Part shown: positions 26,675 through 38,628 of the stretch, piece by piece
How the letters are laid out: each line of letters starts with the position of its first letter
Position numbering within the stretch: position 1 is the first letter of the stretch
Assembly: GCF_000758685.1 (NCBI RefSeq)
Contig: NZ_CP009286.1
Coordinates: 1,518,501-1,582,500 of the forward strand
Source: Paenibacillus stellifer
GTDB taxonomy: Bacteria > Bacillota > Bacilli > Paenibacillales > Paenibacillaceae
Length of the DNA: 64,000 nucleotides
Reading direction: 5' to 3'
The notes under the pieces: model-generated
The model's database searches: none
Told to the model about the DNA's origin: nothing
What the model saw: only the letters and a program-made list of their open reading frames with translations
Position numbers and translations under genes: made by a program

Positions 26675-27775
26675 ATGAAAAAAGTTATGAAGCTGTCTCT
26701 CGTTATGCTGCTTGCTTTCACGGTCATCCTGGCCGGTTGTGGCAAGAACAATAACAACGCGGGCAACAACGCGTCCGGAGACACTGGTACCAACACAGGC
26801 ACTAACGCAGCTGCTAACACGGCAGCCAATACAGGAACCGGCGAAGCAACAACAGATAACTCGAACATTAAAATCGGTATGGTTACCGACGTAGGCGGAG
26901 TTAACGACAAATCGTTCAACCAATCCGCTTGGGAAGCTCTCCAGGCTCTTGAGAAAGAAAGCGGCATTAAAGTTCAATACCTGCAAAGTAAGTCCAATGC
27001 TGATTATGAACCGAACCTGAACCAATTCGTGAAAGACGGTTACGCCCTGACTTGGGGTATCGGATTTGACCTCGGGGACGCTGTGAAGAAAGTAGCTACC
27101 GAGAATCCGGATGCCAAGCTGGCGATCATTGATAGCGTGGTAGACGCTCCTAACGTTGAGTCCGTTACCTTCTCCGAGAACGAAGGCTCGTTCCTCGTAG
27201 GCGTGGTAGCAGGTTTGACTACGAAGAGCAACAAGGTTGGCTTCATTGGCGGTATGGAAAGCCCGGTAATCAAACGCTTCGAAGCCGGCTTCAAAGCAGG
27301 CGTTGCAGCGGTTAATCCTAGTGCTAAAGTAACAGTTACCTATGCAGGTGCTTACGACAAGCCTGATACGGGTAAATCCCTTGCAGCAACGCTTTATGAC
27401 GCAGGCAACGACATCATCTTCCCGGCTGCAGGCGCAACTGGCAACGGTGTATTCAACGAAGCTAAATCCCGCAACAAAGCAGGCGGCTCGAAGGTTTGGG
27501 TAATCGGCGTCGACAAAGACCAATCCCTTGAGTTCGGCGATGACGTAACACTGACTTCCATGGTTAAACGCGTAGACGAAGCGGTTAAGACGGTTTCCAA
27601 GCAAATCATGGACGGCACGTTCAAGGGCGGTACGACAACCGTTCTGGGTCTGAAAGACAACGGGGTAGGTCTGCCGGATACGTCCAAAGCTAACGTAAGC
27701 GCGGATATCCTGGCTAAAGTTGACGACTACAAACAACAAATCATCGATGGCAAGATTACCGTTCCTAGCGAGTAA
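26675..27775 (+). CDS. nupN: BMP-family nucleoside-binding lipoprotein
   Basis: Substrate-binding lipoprotein of an ABC importer, 366 residues. The lipobox 'ILAGCGK' has its Cys at residue 22, followed by an Asn/Thr/Gly/Ala-rich flexible linker of about 40 residues before 'IKIGMVTDVGGVNDKSFNQSAWEAL', the BMP/Med-family start. 'GFIGGMESPVIKRFEAGFKAG' is another family landmark. B. subtilis YufN/NupN, the same length class, takes up guanosine; nucleoside specificity here is inferred. First gene of the importer set, followed by a hairpin at 27814-27850 before the ATPase gene. Confidence 0.9.
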   Translation: MKKVMKLSLVMLLAFTVILAGCGKNNNNAGNNASGDTGTNTGTNAAANTAANTGTGEATTDNSNIKIGMVTDVGGVNDKSFNQSAWEALQALEKESGIKVQYLQSKSNADYEPNLNQFVKDGYALTWGIGFDLGDAVKKVATENPDAKLAIIDSVVDAPNVESVTFSENEGSFLVGVVAGLTTKSNKVGFIGGMESPVIKRFEAGFKAGVAAVNPSAKVTVTYAGAYDKPDTGKSLAATLYDAGNDIIFPAAGATGNGVFNEAKSRNKAGGSKVWVIGVDKDQSLEFGDDVTLTSMVKRVDEAVKTVSKQIMDGTFKGGTTTVLGLKDNGVGLPDTSKANVSADILAKVDDYKQQIIDGKITVPSE

Positions 27776-27813
27776 TCCTGCTCCATCGGTAACCAAACGA
27801 ATACTTTGAATAT

Positions 27814-27850
27814 GAGGAACAAGGCCGGTTCTATAACTGGCCTTGTTCTC
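27814..27850 (+). terminator. Hairpin between the binding-protein and ATPase genes
   Basis: GAGGAACAAGGCC (27814-27826) pairs with GGCCTTGTTCTC (27839-27850). There is no T-run, so it more likely stabilises or partly attenuates the message, giving more binding protein than transporter, than fully terminates it. Confidence 0.5.
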
Positions 27851-28002
27851 AGTTAAACAGCAGATGCGGTACTTGGGGCCTGGCTATGATGCGGGCCCAT
27901 CCGTATGCCTAGAGCAGTTAAGAAGGTAACGGCTGGCCTTCCTTAGAGGAATGTCCAGTTATGCTTATTATGAGTATTTCATTCTGTAATGAGGGTGATT
28001 CC

Positions 28003-29547
28003 ATGAGTGCTGCGGCTCCTGTCGTAGAGTTGAAGCAAATCACAAAACGATTTCCCGGTATTGTCGCCAACGACTCCATCAGTCTCACGCTCGAAAAAGG
28101 CGAGATTCACGCTCTTCTCGGTGAGAATGGGGCGGGCAAATCCACATTGATGAACATTGTATTCGGGCTGTATCAGCCTGATGAAGGCAGTATTGAAGTT
28201 GGCGGGAAACCGGTTGTCATCGACAGTCCGAACCGAGCTATTGAGCTTGGGATCGGGATGGTGCATCAGCATTTCAAGCTGGTGGAGCCGTTCACCGTAA
28301 CTGAGAACATCATCCTTGGAATGGAGCCGAAGAAAGGCCTTAAAATCGACTATAAATCCGCAGCGGAGCAGGTCCGCAAGCTGTCGGAGCTGTACGGTCT
28401 TCAAGTGAATCCGCATGCCAAAATCCACGATATCTCGGTCGGTATGCAGCAGCGGGTTGAAATCATGAAGACGTTGTACCGCGGCGCGGATATCCTTATA
28501 TTTGACGAACCGACCGCTGTGCTGACCCCTCAGGAGATCAATGAACTGATGGCCATCATGAAGCGTCTGGTCGCCGAAGGCAAGTCCATCATTCTGATCA
28601 CTCACAAGCTGAAGGAGATTATGTCCATTTCAGACCGTGTTACGATCATCCGGCGCGGTAAAGTGATTGATACGGTCAAGACCTCCGAGACGAATCCGAA
28701 CGAGCTGGCGGAGAAGATGGTTGGCCGCGGCGTTTCGTTCAAGATCGACAAAGAGGAGCCGAAGATTGGCGGCACTGTCCTGAAGGTGGACGGCGTGAAC
28801 AGCAAGAACAAAGAAGGCATTTCTGTCTTGAATCACTTGAGCTTTGAAGTCAAGGCTGGAGAGATTCTGGGCATTGCCGGGGTCGACGGGAACGGGCAGA
28901 GCGAGCTGATCCAGGCGATTACCGGTCTCCGCAAAATCGATTCGGGCTCCATTGAGGTCGAGGGCCGCGAAATCGCGAATCTGTCACCACGCAAAATATC
29001 GGAGTTGAACGTTTCCCATATCCCGGAGGACCGCCACAAGCACGGGCTTGTGCTCGACTTCACCTTGAGTGAGAACATGGTTCTGGAAACCTATTATAAG
29101 CATCCTTATAACCGCAACGGTTTTATGAATTTCGATCTTATCGATAAGCATGCGGAAGAGCTGGTTCAGGCGTTTGACGTGCGTACGCCGTCGATTCAGA
29201 ACAAAGCGCGCTCTTTGTCGGGCGGTAATCAGCAGAAGGCGATTATTGCTCGGGAAATAGACAAGAATCCTACACTGCTGATTGCGGCTCAGCCGACCCG
29301 CGGACTTGACGTAGGGGCTATTGAATTTGTTCAGAAGCAGCTGGTAGCCCAACGGGATCAAGGCAAGGCCGTACTGCTCATCTCATTTGAGCTGGATGAA
29401 ATCATGAACGTATCCGACCGGATTGCCGTCATCTACGAAGGACAGATTGTCGGAGAGGTTTATCCGAAGGATACAAATGACCAGGAGCTTGGACTCATGA
29501 TGGCGGGCAGCCTGAAGCGGGGAGGTAAGAAGGTTGAACAAGTTTAG
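28003..29547 (+). CDS. nupO: Nucleoside ABC transporter ATP-binding protein, two ATPase domains
   Basis: A 514-residue ATPase with tandem ABC domains as in sugar/nucleoside importers. Domain 1: Walker A 'GENGAGKS', signature region 'SVGMQQRVEI', Walker B 'ILIFDEPTAVLTP'. Domain 2: degenerate Walker A 'GVDGNGQSEL', signature 'LSGGNQQK', Walker B 'LLIAAQPTRGLDVG', where the catalytic DEP is replaced by AQP, as is usual for this family. GAGGGTG precedes the ATG at 28003; the frame opens at 27961 without a ribosome site. The stop overlaps the first permease gene by 14 bp. Confidence 0.92.
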   Translation: MSAAAPVVELKQITKRFPGIVANDSISLTLEKGEIHALLGENGAGKSTLMNIVFGLYQPDEGSIEVGGKPVVIDSPNRAIELGIGMVHQHFKLVEPFTVTENIILGMEPKKGLKIDYKSAAEQVRKLSELYGLQVNPHAKIHDISVGMQQRVEIMKTLYRGADILIFDEPTAVLTPQEINELMAIMKRLVAEGKSIILITHKLKEIMSISDRVTIIRRGKVIDTVKTSETNPNELAEKMVGRGVSFKIDKEEPKIGGTVLKVDGVNSKNKEGISVLNHLSFEVKAGEILGIAGVDGNGQSELIQAITGLRKIDSGSIEVEGREIANLSPRKISELNVSHIPEDRHKHGLVLDFTLSENMVLETYYKHPYNRNGFMNFDLIDKHAEELVQAFDVRTPSIQNKARSLSGGNQQKAIIAREIDKNPTLLIAAQPTRGLDVGAIEFVQKQLVAQRDQGKAVLLISFELDEIMNVSDRIAVIYEGQIVGEVYPKDTNDQELGLMMAGSLKRGGKKVEQV

Positions 29548-30607
29548 AAAAATATTATCCGGCGACAGCTACATCGTGCCGCTGGTGGCGATTGTGCTCG
29601 GCTTCCTCGTCGGAGCCGTCGTCATGCTGATCGGCGGTTATGATCCGATCGCCGCATACAGTGCGCTGTTCAAGCGCGTATTCGGTAGTGCCTACGACTT
29701 CGGCGAAGCGATCCGCGAGATGACGCCGCTTATGCTGACAGGCCTGTCCGTGGCCTTCGCATTCCGTTCCGGCATGTTCAACATCGGGGCGGACGGACAG
29801 GTGCTAATCGGCATGACCGTAGCTTCCGTCATCGGCATCAAGCTCGCTGGTATGCCGTCATTTCTGCTTGTTCCGCTGGCAATCATCGGAGCAGCCCTGG
29901 GCGGCGGCCTGTGGGCCGGTATTGCAGGCTACCTGAAGGCCAAGCGGGGCATTAATGAAGTTATCACGACGATCATGTTGAACTGGATTGCACTGTATTT
30001 CGCGAATTATATCGTGCGGAATTTCCTGCTGATTCCAGGACAGAACCGTTCGGAGGATATTCCGGCATCCATGTCCATGACTTTCTTGAACTCCCTCTTT
30101 GACAATGCCCGTCTTCACTGGGGCACGATCATTGCGCTTCTTGCCGCTGTGTTCTTCTACGTCTATCTCTGGAAGACGAAGCAGGGCTACGAAATGCGCG
30201 CGGTCGGTCTCAATCCGCATGCGGCCGAATATGCGGGCATGAACGTGGGCCGCAACGTTATGAAGGCCATGTTCATCGCCGGCGTGTTCGCAGGCCTTGC
30301 CGGCGCAGGCGAGGTGCTGGGCGTGTTCCATTACCAGTCTGTATTCGCTGCGTCGCCTGGCTACGGCTTTGACGGCATCGCCGTCGCGCTGCTCGGTCTG
30401 ACCCATCCGTTTGGGGTCATTCTTGCCGCCATTTTGTACGGTATGCTGACTTATGGTTCAGCGGGCATGAGCTTTAATGCGGACGTGCCGCCGGAGCTTA
30501 TCCGGATCGTGATCGGGTCCATTATTTTCTTCATTGCGGCCCAGGGTATTGTGCGCTTTGTGCTCAAGCCGTTTTATTTCAAGCGCAAGAAAGAGAAGGT
30601 GTTATAG
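29534..30607 (+). CDS. nupP: Nucleoside ABC transporter permease 1
   Basis: A 357-residue membrane permease of the BPD_transp_2 family, with about 9-10 hydrophobic segments and the conserved 'RSGMFNIGADGQVLIG' and 'AVGLNPHAAEYAGMNVGRN' cytoplasmic loop that couples to the ATPase. The start is a TTG at 29534, 7 bases after GGAGGT, inside the end of the ATPase gene. It matches the YufP/NupP position and size. Confidence 0.9.
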   Translation: MNKFRKILSGDSYIVPLVAIVLGFLVGAVVMLIGGYDPIAAYSALFKRVFGSAYDFGEAIREMTPLMLTGLSVAFAFRSGMFNIGADGQVLIGMTVASVIGIKLAGMPSFLLVPLAIIGAALGGGLWAGIAGYLKAKRGINEVITTIMLNWIALYFANYIVRNFLLIPGQNRSEDIPASMSMTFLNSLFDNARLHWGTIIALLAAVFFYVYLWKTKQGYEMRAVGLNPHAAEYAGMNVGRNVMKAMFIAGVFAGLAGAGEVLGVFHYQSVFAASPGYGFDGIAVALLGLTHPFGVILAAILYGMLTYGSAGMSFNADVPPELIRIVIGSIIFFIAAQGIVRFVLKPFYFKRKKEKVL

Positions 30608-31564
30608 ATGGATCTGACCACGCTGGGCCAAATGCTCAATACGACGCTCGTATTCTCCACAGCGCTCATATTTGCCTCTCTGGGCGGCATCTTCTCTGAA
30701 CGTTCGGGCGTAGTCAACATCGGAATTGAAGGTCTGATGACCTTTGGCGCCTTCGCGGCAGCTGTCGGCGGTTATTATGCCGAGGACGCCGGTCTTGGCG
30801 CCTGGGCTCCCTGGATCGGTGTGCTCTGCGCCATGGCCGTGGGCGTGATCGGCGCGCTGATTCATGCCGTCGCTTCGATCACCTTCAAGGCGGACCAGAC
30901 AATCAGCGGTACGGTAATCAACTTCCTGGCGGCGGGCAGTACACTGTATATGGTCAAGCTGCTGTTTGAAGGGGCTGGTGAAAGCCCGCTGATCAATGGC
31001 TTCGACAAATATGCCATTCCGGGGCTGTCCAAGATTCCGGTAATCGGTCCCGGACTCTTCAACAACTATCCGACGACCTATCTGGCTATCATCCTGGTAA
31101 TTGTTGTATATCTGGTACTGTTCAAGACGCCGTTCGGTCTTCGCCTGCGGGCGGTAGGCGAGCATCCGAGCGCAGCCGATACGCTTGGCGTCAAGGTCAA
31201 TCGGATGCGGTACATCGGCGTTATGCTCAGCGGCCTCCTGGCCGGCATCGGCGGTGCGACCATTACGCTTACGACGACCGGAACGTTCGCTCATAACACC
31301 ATTTCCGGACAGGGCTTTATCGCGATCGCCGCGATGATCTTCGGCAAATGGAATCCGCTTGGCGCGTTCGGCGCCGCGGTCTTCTTCGGCTTCTCCCAGG
31401 CGATCCGCAACTATGTGCAGCTGTTCGGATGGTCCCAGAATATCCCTCAGGAATTTATCTACATGATTCCGTATGTGCTGACCATCATCGTTCTCGTCAG
31501 CGCGGTAGGCCGCTCCTCGGCGCCCAAGGCGCTGGGCCAGCCCTACGATCCAAGCAAACGGTGA
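30608..31564 (+). CDS. nupQ: Nucleoside ABC transporter permease 2
   Basis: A 318-residue permease, second half of the membrane pair. 'LGGIFSERSGVVNIGIEGLM' is the family motif near the N-terminus and 'LRAVGEHPSAADTLGVKVNRMR' the ATPase-coupling loop. It starts directly after the previous stop (TAGATG) with AAGGTG upstream, so the four genes nupN-O-P-Q are one operon. A strong hairpin follows at 31614-31651. Confidence 0.9.
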   Translation: MDLTTLGQMLNTTLVFSTALIFASLGGIFSERSGVVNIGIEGLMTFGAFAAAVGGYYAEDAGLGAWAPWIGVLCAMAVGVIGALIHAVASITFKADQTISGTVINFLAAGSTLYMVKLLFEGAGESPLINGFDKYAIPGLSKIPVIGPGLFNNYPTTYLAIILVIVVYLVLFKTPFGLRLRAVGEHPSAADTLGVKVNRMRYIGVMLSGLLAGIGGATITLTTTGTFAHNTISGQGFIAIAAMIFGKWNPLGAFGAAVFFGFSQAIRNYVQLFGWSQNIPQEFIYMIPYVLTIIVLVSAVGRSSAPKALGQPYDPSKR

Positions 31565-31613
31565 CGCTATGCGTCTTCGGCACGGCGCCGGAGATTACGC
31601 ATACGTCTCTCTG

Positions 31614-31655
31614 CAACCGCATGTACCGGCTATGTCCGGAGCATGCGGTTGTTTG
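31614..31655 (+). terminator. Terminator of the nucleoside importer operon
   Basis: CAACCGCATG (31614-31623) pairs perfectly with CATGCGGTTG (31642-31651), with an inner CCGG/CCGG pairing, and TTT following. It lies in the 305-bp gap 31565-31869, in which nothing else was recognised. Confidence 0.65.
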
Positions 31656-31869
31656 CATATGGACGTTTGCATTTCGGTCATCTGGAGTGGGCGGATATAC
31701 AGGCGCTCTGAGGACAGAAGGCATACACTGCTCTTGAACACAGCATAACGGTCTGTAATACAAGTGGAGCCAAGTCTTTGCGGCTGGGCAGCAGAGCGCG
31801 GGACGAGGCTCTCCATTGGCTTTGGCCGGAAATATGCTGTTCAAGTCAAGAGTCAAGAGGAGGGATATT

Positions 31870-32199
31870 ATGGCACAACGGGTGACCAAGAAGCAAGTAA
31901 TAAAGCTGGTGGGCAAAAATATCATAGCGGTGAAAAAGGATGGCACCAGCGTAAGCGGCAGACTGGTCCGCGTCTCCGGCAATCGTCTGATCGTTGAACC
32001 ACGCAAAGGCAAAAAAGTGCAAACCAAAGCGCTGATCCCGCTGGTCCTGTTCGATCTGCTTGCCATAGGAACGGCACCTTATGTTTACGGCTATCCCGGA
32101 TACCCCGCCTACCCTGCTAAACCATATGGCGCTGGATACGGCCACGGTTACGGACCGGGCTATGGCCCTGTCGGTCCTTATCCATACAGACCGTTCTAA
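31870..32199 (+). CDS. Small basic protein with Gly/Tyr/Pro-rich tail, unknown function
   Basis: A 109-residue protein. Residues 1-60 are basic with a strand pattern 'IIAVKKDGTSVSGRLVRVSGNRLIVEP' that resembles a short beta-barrel of Sm-like type; 'ALIPLVLFDLLAIG' is a hydrophobic segment; the last 35 residues are Gly, Tyr and Pro repeats ('YPGYPAYPAKPYGAGYGHGY'), a composition seen in spore-coat and surface proteins. GAGGAGGG is placed before the ATG at 31870, so the longer frame from 31816 is not used. I do not recognise a named family; a spore-coat role is only a guess. Confidence 0.75.
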   Translation: MAQRVTKKQVIKLVGKNIIAVKKDGTSVSGRLVRVSGNRLIVEPRKGKKVQTKALIPLVLFDLLAIGTAPYVYGYPGYPAYPAKPYGAGYGHGYGPGYGPVGPYPYRPF

Positions 32200-32224
32200 C
32201 CAAAGGTTTTAATATGCAGGTAAC

Positions 32225-32683
32225 TTATAAGCCGGGCGGAAAAAAGCGCTTCTCCATCTCATAGCACATGCTTTGCGGCGAATAGCGCATAATGGAATAA
32301 CCTAGCTTCTCGTAAAAGGAAAGACCGGCAGTATTTCCGATATCCACGGCAACCTTGGAGCGCAGGCAGCCGCGTGATAATGCAAACCGCTCCGCATGAT
32401 CCATAAGCAGATTGCCCCAGCGCTTCCGCTTGGCGGGAGCGGCGACGGCCAGCATATCGATAAACAGCAGGTCTCCGTGCAGCAGGAAGTGGACAAATCC
32501 CAGCGGATTGCTGTCATAATCGGAGCTGGCCACCAGAGTAACTCCCCGCCCGAGACGGCGCGGGAGTTCTTTTTTGATCTGAATCAACGCTTTTTCGGAC
32601 AGATGGGATAACGGTACAAGCTCGGTCTCAATCAGACGATGGATGGTTATATCATCCTGTTTGGGTCTGCGGTAGCGAATCAC
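32225..32683 (-). CDS. GNAT-family N-acetyltransferase
   Basis: A 152-residue acetyltransferase with 'LLFIDMLAVAAPAKRKRWGNLLMDHAE' (motif A region, with the acetyl-CoA loop 'AKRKRWGN') and 'VAVDIGNTAGLSFYEKLGYSI' (motif B). The start is GTG at 32683, just after GGGGGGAG; the ATG at 32710 has no ribosome site. It is convergent with the 31870 gene with only 25 bp between stops and no clear terminator. Acceptor unknown. Confidence 0.83.
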   Translation of the reverse strand: MIRYRRPKQDDITIHRLIETELVPLSHLSEKALIQIKKELPRRLGRGVTLVASSDYDSNPLGFVHFLLHGDLLFIDMLAVAAPAKRKRWGNLLMDHAERFALSRGCLRSKVAVDIGNTAGLSFYEKLGYSIMRYSPQSMCYEMEKRFFPPGL

Positions 32684-32769
32684 GATGCTCCCCCCTTCCA
32701 CTTTGGTCATATATCATATGTCCGGCAGGGGGTTCCAGGTTCCGCAGGGACTGCGACAAAATAAAGGGA

Positions 32770-32798
32770 TTGACTAACCGTGTAAGGAATCATATAAT
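32770..32798 (+). promoter_or_regulatory. Sigma-A promoter of the ilv-leu operon
   Basis: TTGACT (32770-32775), 17-bp spacer, TATAAT (32793-32798), just upstream of the T-box leader. Confidence 0.75.
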
Positions 32799-32804
32799 GT
32801 GTCT

Positions 32805-33170
32805 AAACATTTTATTGACTATATGTAACGGCAATGAAGAGGACGAAGTTTTAAGGGCTCTTTTGACCAGAGAGCGGGTGGAACAGCTGAAACCACCGCC
32901 AAAACCCCTTATATACGAGCTCACCTCGGAGCTGTTCTCCTGAAAGGTCCGCTTGCTTCAAGGGCGGAATTATTAGGGAGAATCGTTTGATCCGCGTTAC
33001 GGATTTCGGGTTGCAAAGATCGGCTTACGCCAACATCGATGGGTTTTTGCATACCTGCCAAGGCATTGCATCGCGAGATGCTCTGCAAAAATGGGTGGTA
33101 CCACGGAAGCTCAGCCTTTCGTCCCTCACACGCTTATGCGGTTAGTGGGGGGCGAAAGGCTTTTTGTTGT
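32805..33170 (+). ncRNA. T-box riboswitch, probably leucine-specific, controlling ilvB-ilvN-ilvC-leuA
   Basis: The leader has all T-box parts in order: the 'ATGAAGAGGACGAAG' stem I base, 'AGAGAGCGGGTGG' and its partner 'CCACCGCC', a specifier region 'ACGAGCTCACCTCGGAG' near 32918, and the antiterminator sequence TGGGTGGTACCACGG (33092-33106), then a terminator built from GCCTTTCG (33114-33121) and CGAAAGGC with TTTTT. Uncharged tRNA binding to the specifier and the T-box bulge stabilises the antiterminator. I read the specifier as CTC (Leu), in line with the Bacillus ilv-leu leader; the codon choice is an inference. Confidence 0.9.
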
Positions 33171-33246
33171 GTGCCGGAACGTTCTGATGAAAATGGCGAT
33201 CGTCGTTTGTTATAGAAGACTGACAAATTGCAAGGAGGATGACTGA

Positions 33247-34991
<1,745 letters not shown>

Positions 34992-34992
<1 letters not shown>

Positions 34993-35474
34993 TGGCAAGA
35001 AACACCATTTCCGTGCTGGTCAACGACCAGCCCGGAGTACTTCAGCGGGTGTCCGGCCTGTTCGGCCGGCGCGGTTTTAATATTGAGAGCATTACGGTAG
35101 GCCAGTCCGAGGAGACAGGGCTCTCCCGGATGGTCATCGTCACGCTGGGTGACGAAGAACAGCTGGAACAGATCGAGAAGCAGCTCTACAAGCTGATCGA
35201 TGTTATCAAGGTGGTGGATCTCAGCTCCAAGCCGATGGTTGCACGCGAGCTTGCGCTGATCAAGGTGAAGGCCGATCCATCGGAAAGGCCGGAAATCATG
35301 GGTGTTGTCGAGACGTTCCGCGCGTCCGTCGTCGATATTGGCAGCACCAGCCTGCTGGTGCAGGTTGTCGGGGATACGCAGAAGATCGACGCAATGATCG
35401 AGCTGCTGAAGCCTTACGGTATCCGGGAGCTGTCCCGCACCGGCGTGACGGCCATGATCCGCGGCAACGTATAA
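34992..35474 (+). CDS. ilvN: Acetolactate synthase, small (regulatory) subunit
   Basis: A 160-residue regulatory subunit with an N-terminal ACT domain ('ISVLVNDQPGVLQRVSGLFGRRGFNIESI') that binds valine for feedback inhibition, and the C-terminal ALS_ss domain ('ELALIKVKADPSERPEIM'). GTG start at 34992 shares its first base with the ilvB stop codon, ensuring stoichiometric synthesis. Confidence 0.95.
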
Positions 35475-35677
35475 GGCAGCGTAAGCTTATAAGAAGGAAA
35501 ATATTGAAAACCTTGAGGATGCTCCCGATGAGAGCCGCCTGAAGCGGGATTTTGAACCGGCAGCCCTTTAATTTACGGCTTTAACGAATTACTGCTTTTT
35601 GGCGCTATAACTAGAGGCCTGATACACGGTATAATAATTTCACGAAGGGGTTCCCGTTTCGAAGAGCGGGGCCTTGA

Positions 35678-36748
<1,071 letters not shown>

Positions 36749-36892
36749 GCAGCACATAAGCCTGACTTAAGAATTCTCTTCATATAGTATCTTGTTTCAA
36801 TTTATAAGCAGTACATCTTCAGGTGCGGCTCCGCGAGAATGCGGGCCGCATTTGGAGTGTTTGCAGATTACAAGTACAAGGAGGTGCCCGGC

Positions 36893-38434
36893 ATGCGGAA
36901 AATATATGTGTTCGATACGACGCTGCGTGACGGCGAACAGTCCCCCGGCGTTAACCTGAACACTCGCGAGAAGCTGGAGATCGCCTACCAGCTGGAGAAG
37001 CTGGGAATCGACCGGATGGAGGCCGGGTTTCCCGCGGCATCGCCGGGCGATCTGGCTGCGGTGGACGCGGTCGCCAGGGCGGTCAAGAACGTTACGGTTA
37101 TTGGCCTTTCCAGGTCGCGGGAGAGCGATATCGACGCCGTCCGCGAAGCGTTGAAGGGTGCACAGGACCCCTGCATCCATCTGTTCCTCGCGACCTCGCC
37201 GATTCACCGCCAGCACAAGCTGCGGATGGAGAAGGCGCAGGTGCTGGAGACGGCCCAGGCCGCGATTCGTTATGCCAAGAAATACTTCTCGAAGCTGGAG
37301 TTCTCGCTGGAGGATGCCGGCCGGACCGAGCTGGATTTCATGGCCGAAGTCGTCGCGATGGCGATCCGCGAGGGCGCGAATGTCGTCAATATTCCGGATA
37401 CAGTAGGTTATCTGAACCCTTCCGAATATGGCGCGATCTTTAAATACCTGAAAGAGAATGTTCCCGATATCGACCGCGTGCAGCTCAGCGCGCACTGCCA
37501 CAATGATCTCGGAATGGCGACGGCCAACACGCTGGCGGCCATTCAGAACGGAGCGGATCAGATCGAGGGCACGATCAACGGGATCGGCGAGCGCGCGGGA
37601 AATACGGCGATCGAGGAAGTCGCCATGGCCCTTGAGACGCGGAGCGAATTTTTCGGCGCCAAGACGGGTCTGGTGCTGTCGGAAATTTCCCGCACCAGCC
37701 GCCTCGTCAGCAAGCTGACCGGCATGGTCGTGCCGGGGAACAAGGCGATCGTCGGCGCCAACGCTTTCGCGCATGAGTCCGGCATTCACCAGGACGGCAT
37801 GCTGAAGGAGAAGACGACGTACGAGATCATGACGCCGGAGACGATTGGGCTGAAGGAGAGCAAGCTGGTGCTCGGCAAGCATTCCGGACGCCACGCATTC
37901 CGCGACAAGCTGAGCGATCTTGGTTATGATCTGCCGGAAGATGAACTGAACGCGGCATTCGCCAAATTCAAGGATCTGGCCGACAAGAAGAAGGAAGTGT
38001 CCGATGAGGACATTCTGGCGCTGCTGGAAGAACGGCTGGTCAACACACCTGAGGTCTTCAGCCTGCGCACGCTCTATGTCACCTACGGCAATGAGGCGAC
38101 GCCTACGGCGAAGCTGGTGCTGAATGGCCCTCCGGAGGAGCCGATTGTCGCCGTGGCCGAGGGCAATGGCTCGGTAGACGCCATTTACAACGCCATCGAC
38201 CAGGCGACGGGCGAGGAAGTCAAGCTGGACGACTATTCCATCAAATCCGTCAGCCAGGGCAAGGATGCCCAGGGCGAGGTGCATGTCATCCTGTCCCAAG
38301 GCATTGTAGCCGCGGCGGGCAGAGGACTCAGCACCGATATTCTGGAAGCCAGTGCCCGGGCGTACCTGGACGCGCTGAACAAGCTGATCGAGAAGCGGAA
38401 GACGTATACGAAGCGTGAGAACGCTCATCTATAA
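36893..38434 (+). CDS. leuA: 2-isopropylmalate synthase
   Basis: Condenses acetyl-CoA and 2-oxoisovalerate, the committed step to leucine. TIM-barrel with 'FDTTLRDGEQSPGVNL' at the N-terminus, metal ligands in 'LSAHCHNDLGMATANTLAAIQNGADQIEGTINGIGERAGN', and a C-terminal LeuA dimer/regulatory domain (about residues 370-505) for leucine feedback. 513 residues. AGGAGG 7 bases before the ATG at 36893 sets the start. Last gene before the terminator at 38484. Confidence 0.95.
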   Translation: MRKIYVFDTTLRDGEQSPGVNLNTREKLEIAYQLEKLGIDRMEAGFPAASPGDLAAVDAVARAVKNVTVIGLSRSRESDIDAVREALKGAQDPCIHLFLATSPIHRQHKLRMEKAQVLETAQAAIRYAKKYFSKLEFSLEDAGRTELDFMAEVVAMAIREGANVVNIPDTVGYLNPSEYGAIFKYLKENVPDIDRVQLSAHCHNDLGMATANTLAAIQNGADQIEGTINGIGERAGNTAIEEVAMALETRSEFFGAKTGLVLSEISRTSRLVSKLTGMVVPGNKAIVGANAFAHESGIHQDGMLKEKTTYEIMTPETIGLKESKLVLGKHSGRHAFRDKLSDLGYDLPEDELNAAFAKFKDLADKKKEVSDEDILALLEERLVNTPEVFSLRTLYVTYGNEATPTAKLVLNGPPEEPIVAVAEGNGSVDAIYNAIDQATGEEVKLDDYSIKSVSQGKDAQGEVHVILSQGIVAAAGRGLSTDILEASARAYLDALNKLIEKRKTYTKRENAHL

Positions 38435-38483
38435 CTCATAACCTGGCCTGTATATTCGTTACAGGCAAGGTGTTGTTCAAGGA

Positions 38484-38532
38484 CTGCTGCGCATGACCGG
38501 ATGTATCCGGCGGCGCGGCAGTTCTTTTTTTT
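38484..38532 (+). terminator. Terminator of the ilvBNC-leuA operon
   Basis: CTGCTGCGC (38484-38492) pairs with GCGCGGCAG (38513-38521), with an inner CCGG/CCGG pair, followed by a nearly pure T-run of about 10. A strong intrinsic terminator showing that leuB is not in this transcript. Confidence 0.88.
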
Positions 38533-38628
38533 CAGGAAAATAGGTCTGAGTGCACCACGAGGGTCGGTCTTGTTCAGAAATTGTTGAGGTGGATGGGCTA
38601 GAGTAGTCAGGAGAGAGAGGAGGGAATC

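Noticed and set aside
26504..27796. 430-codon frame on the minus strand across the nucleoside-binding lipoprotein gene
   Set aside because: It runs through the importer promoter and the whole gene with Cys/Val/Phe-rich nonsense composition; the plus-strand gene is certain.
31497..32066. 189-codon minus-strand frame after the nucleoside importer
   Set aside because: It passes through the operon terminator and the start of the 109-residue gene, without a ribosome site or any recognisable motif.
36797..38428. 543-codon frame on the minus strand opposite leuA
   Set aside because: A complementary-frame artefact of leuA codon bias; Arg/Leu/Gln-rich translation with no family features.
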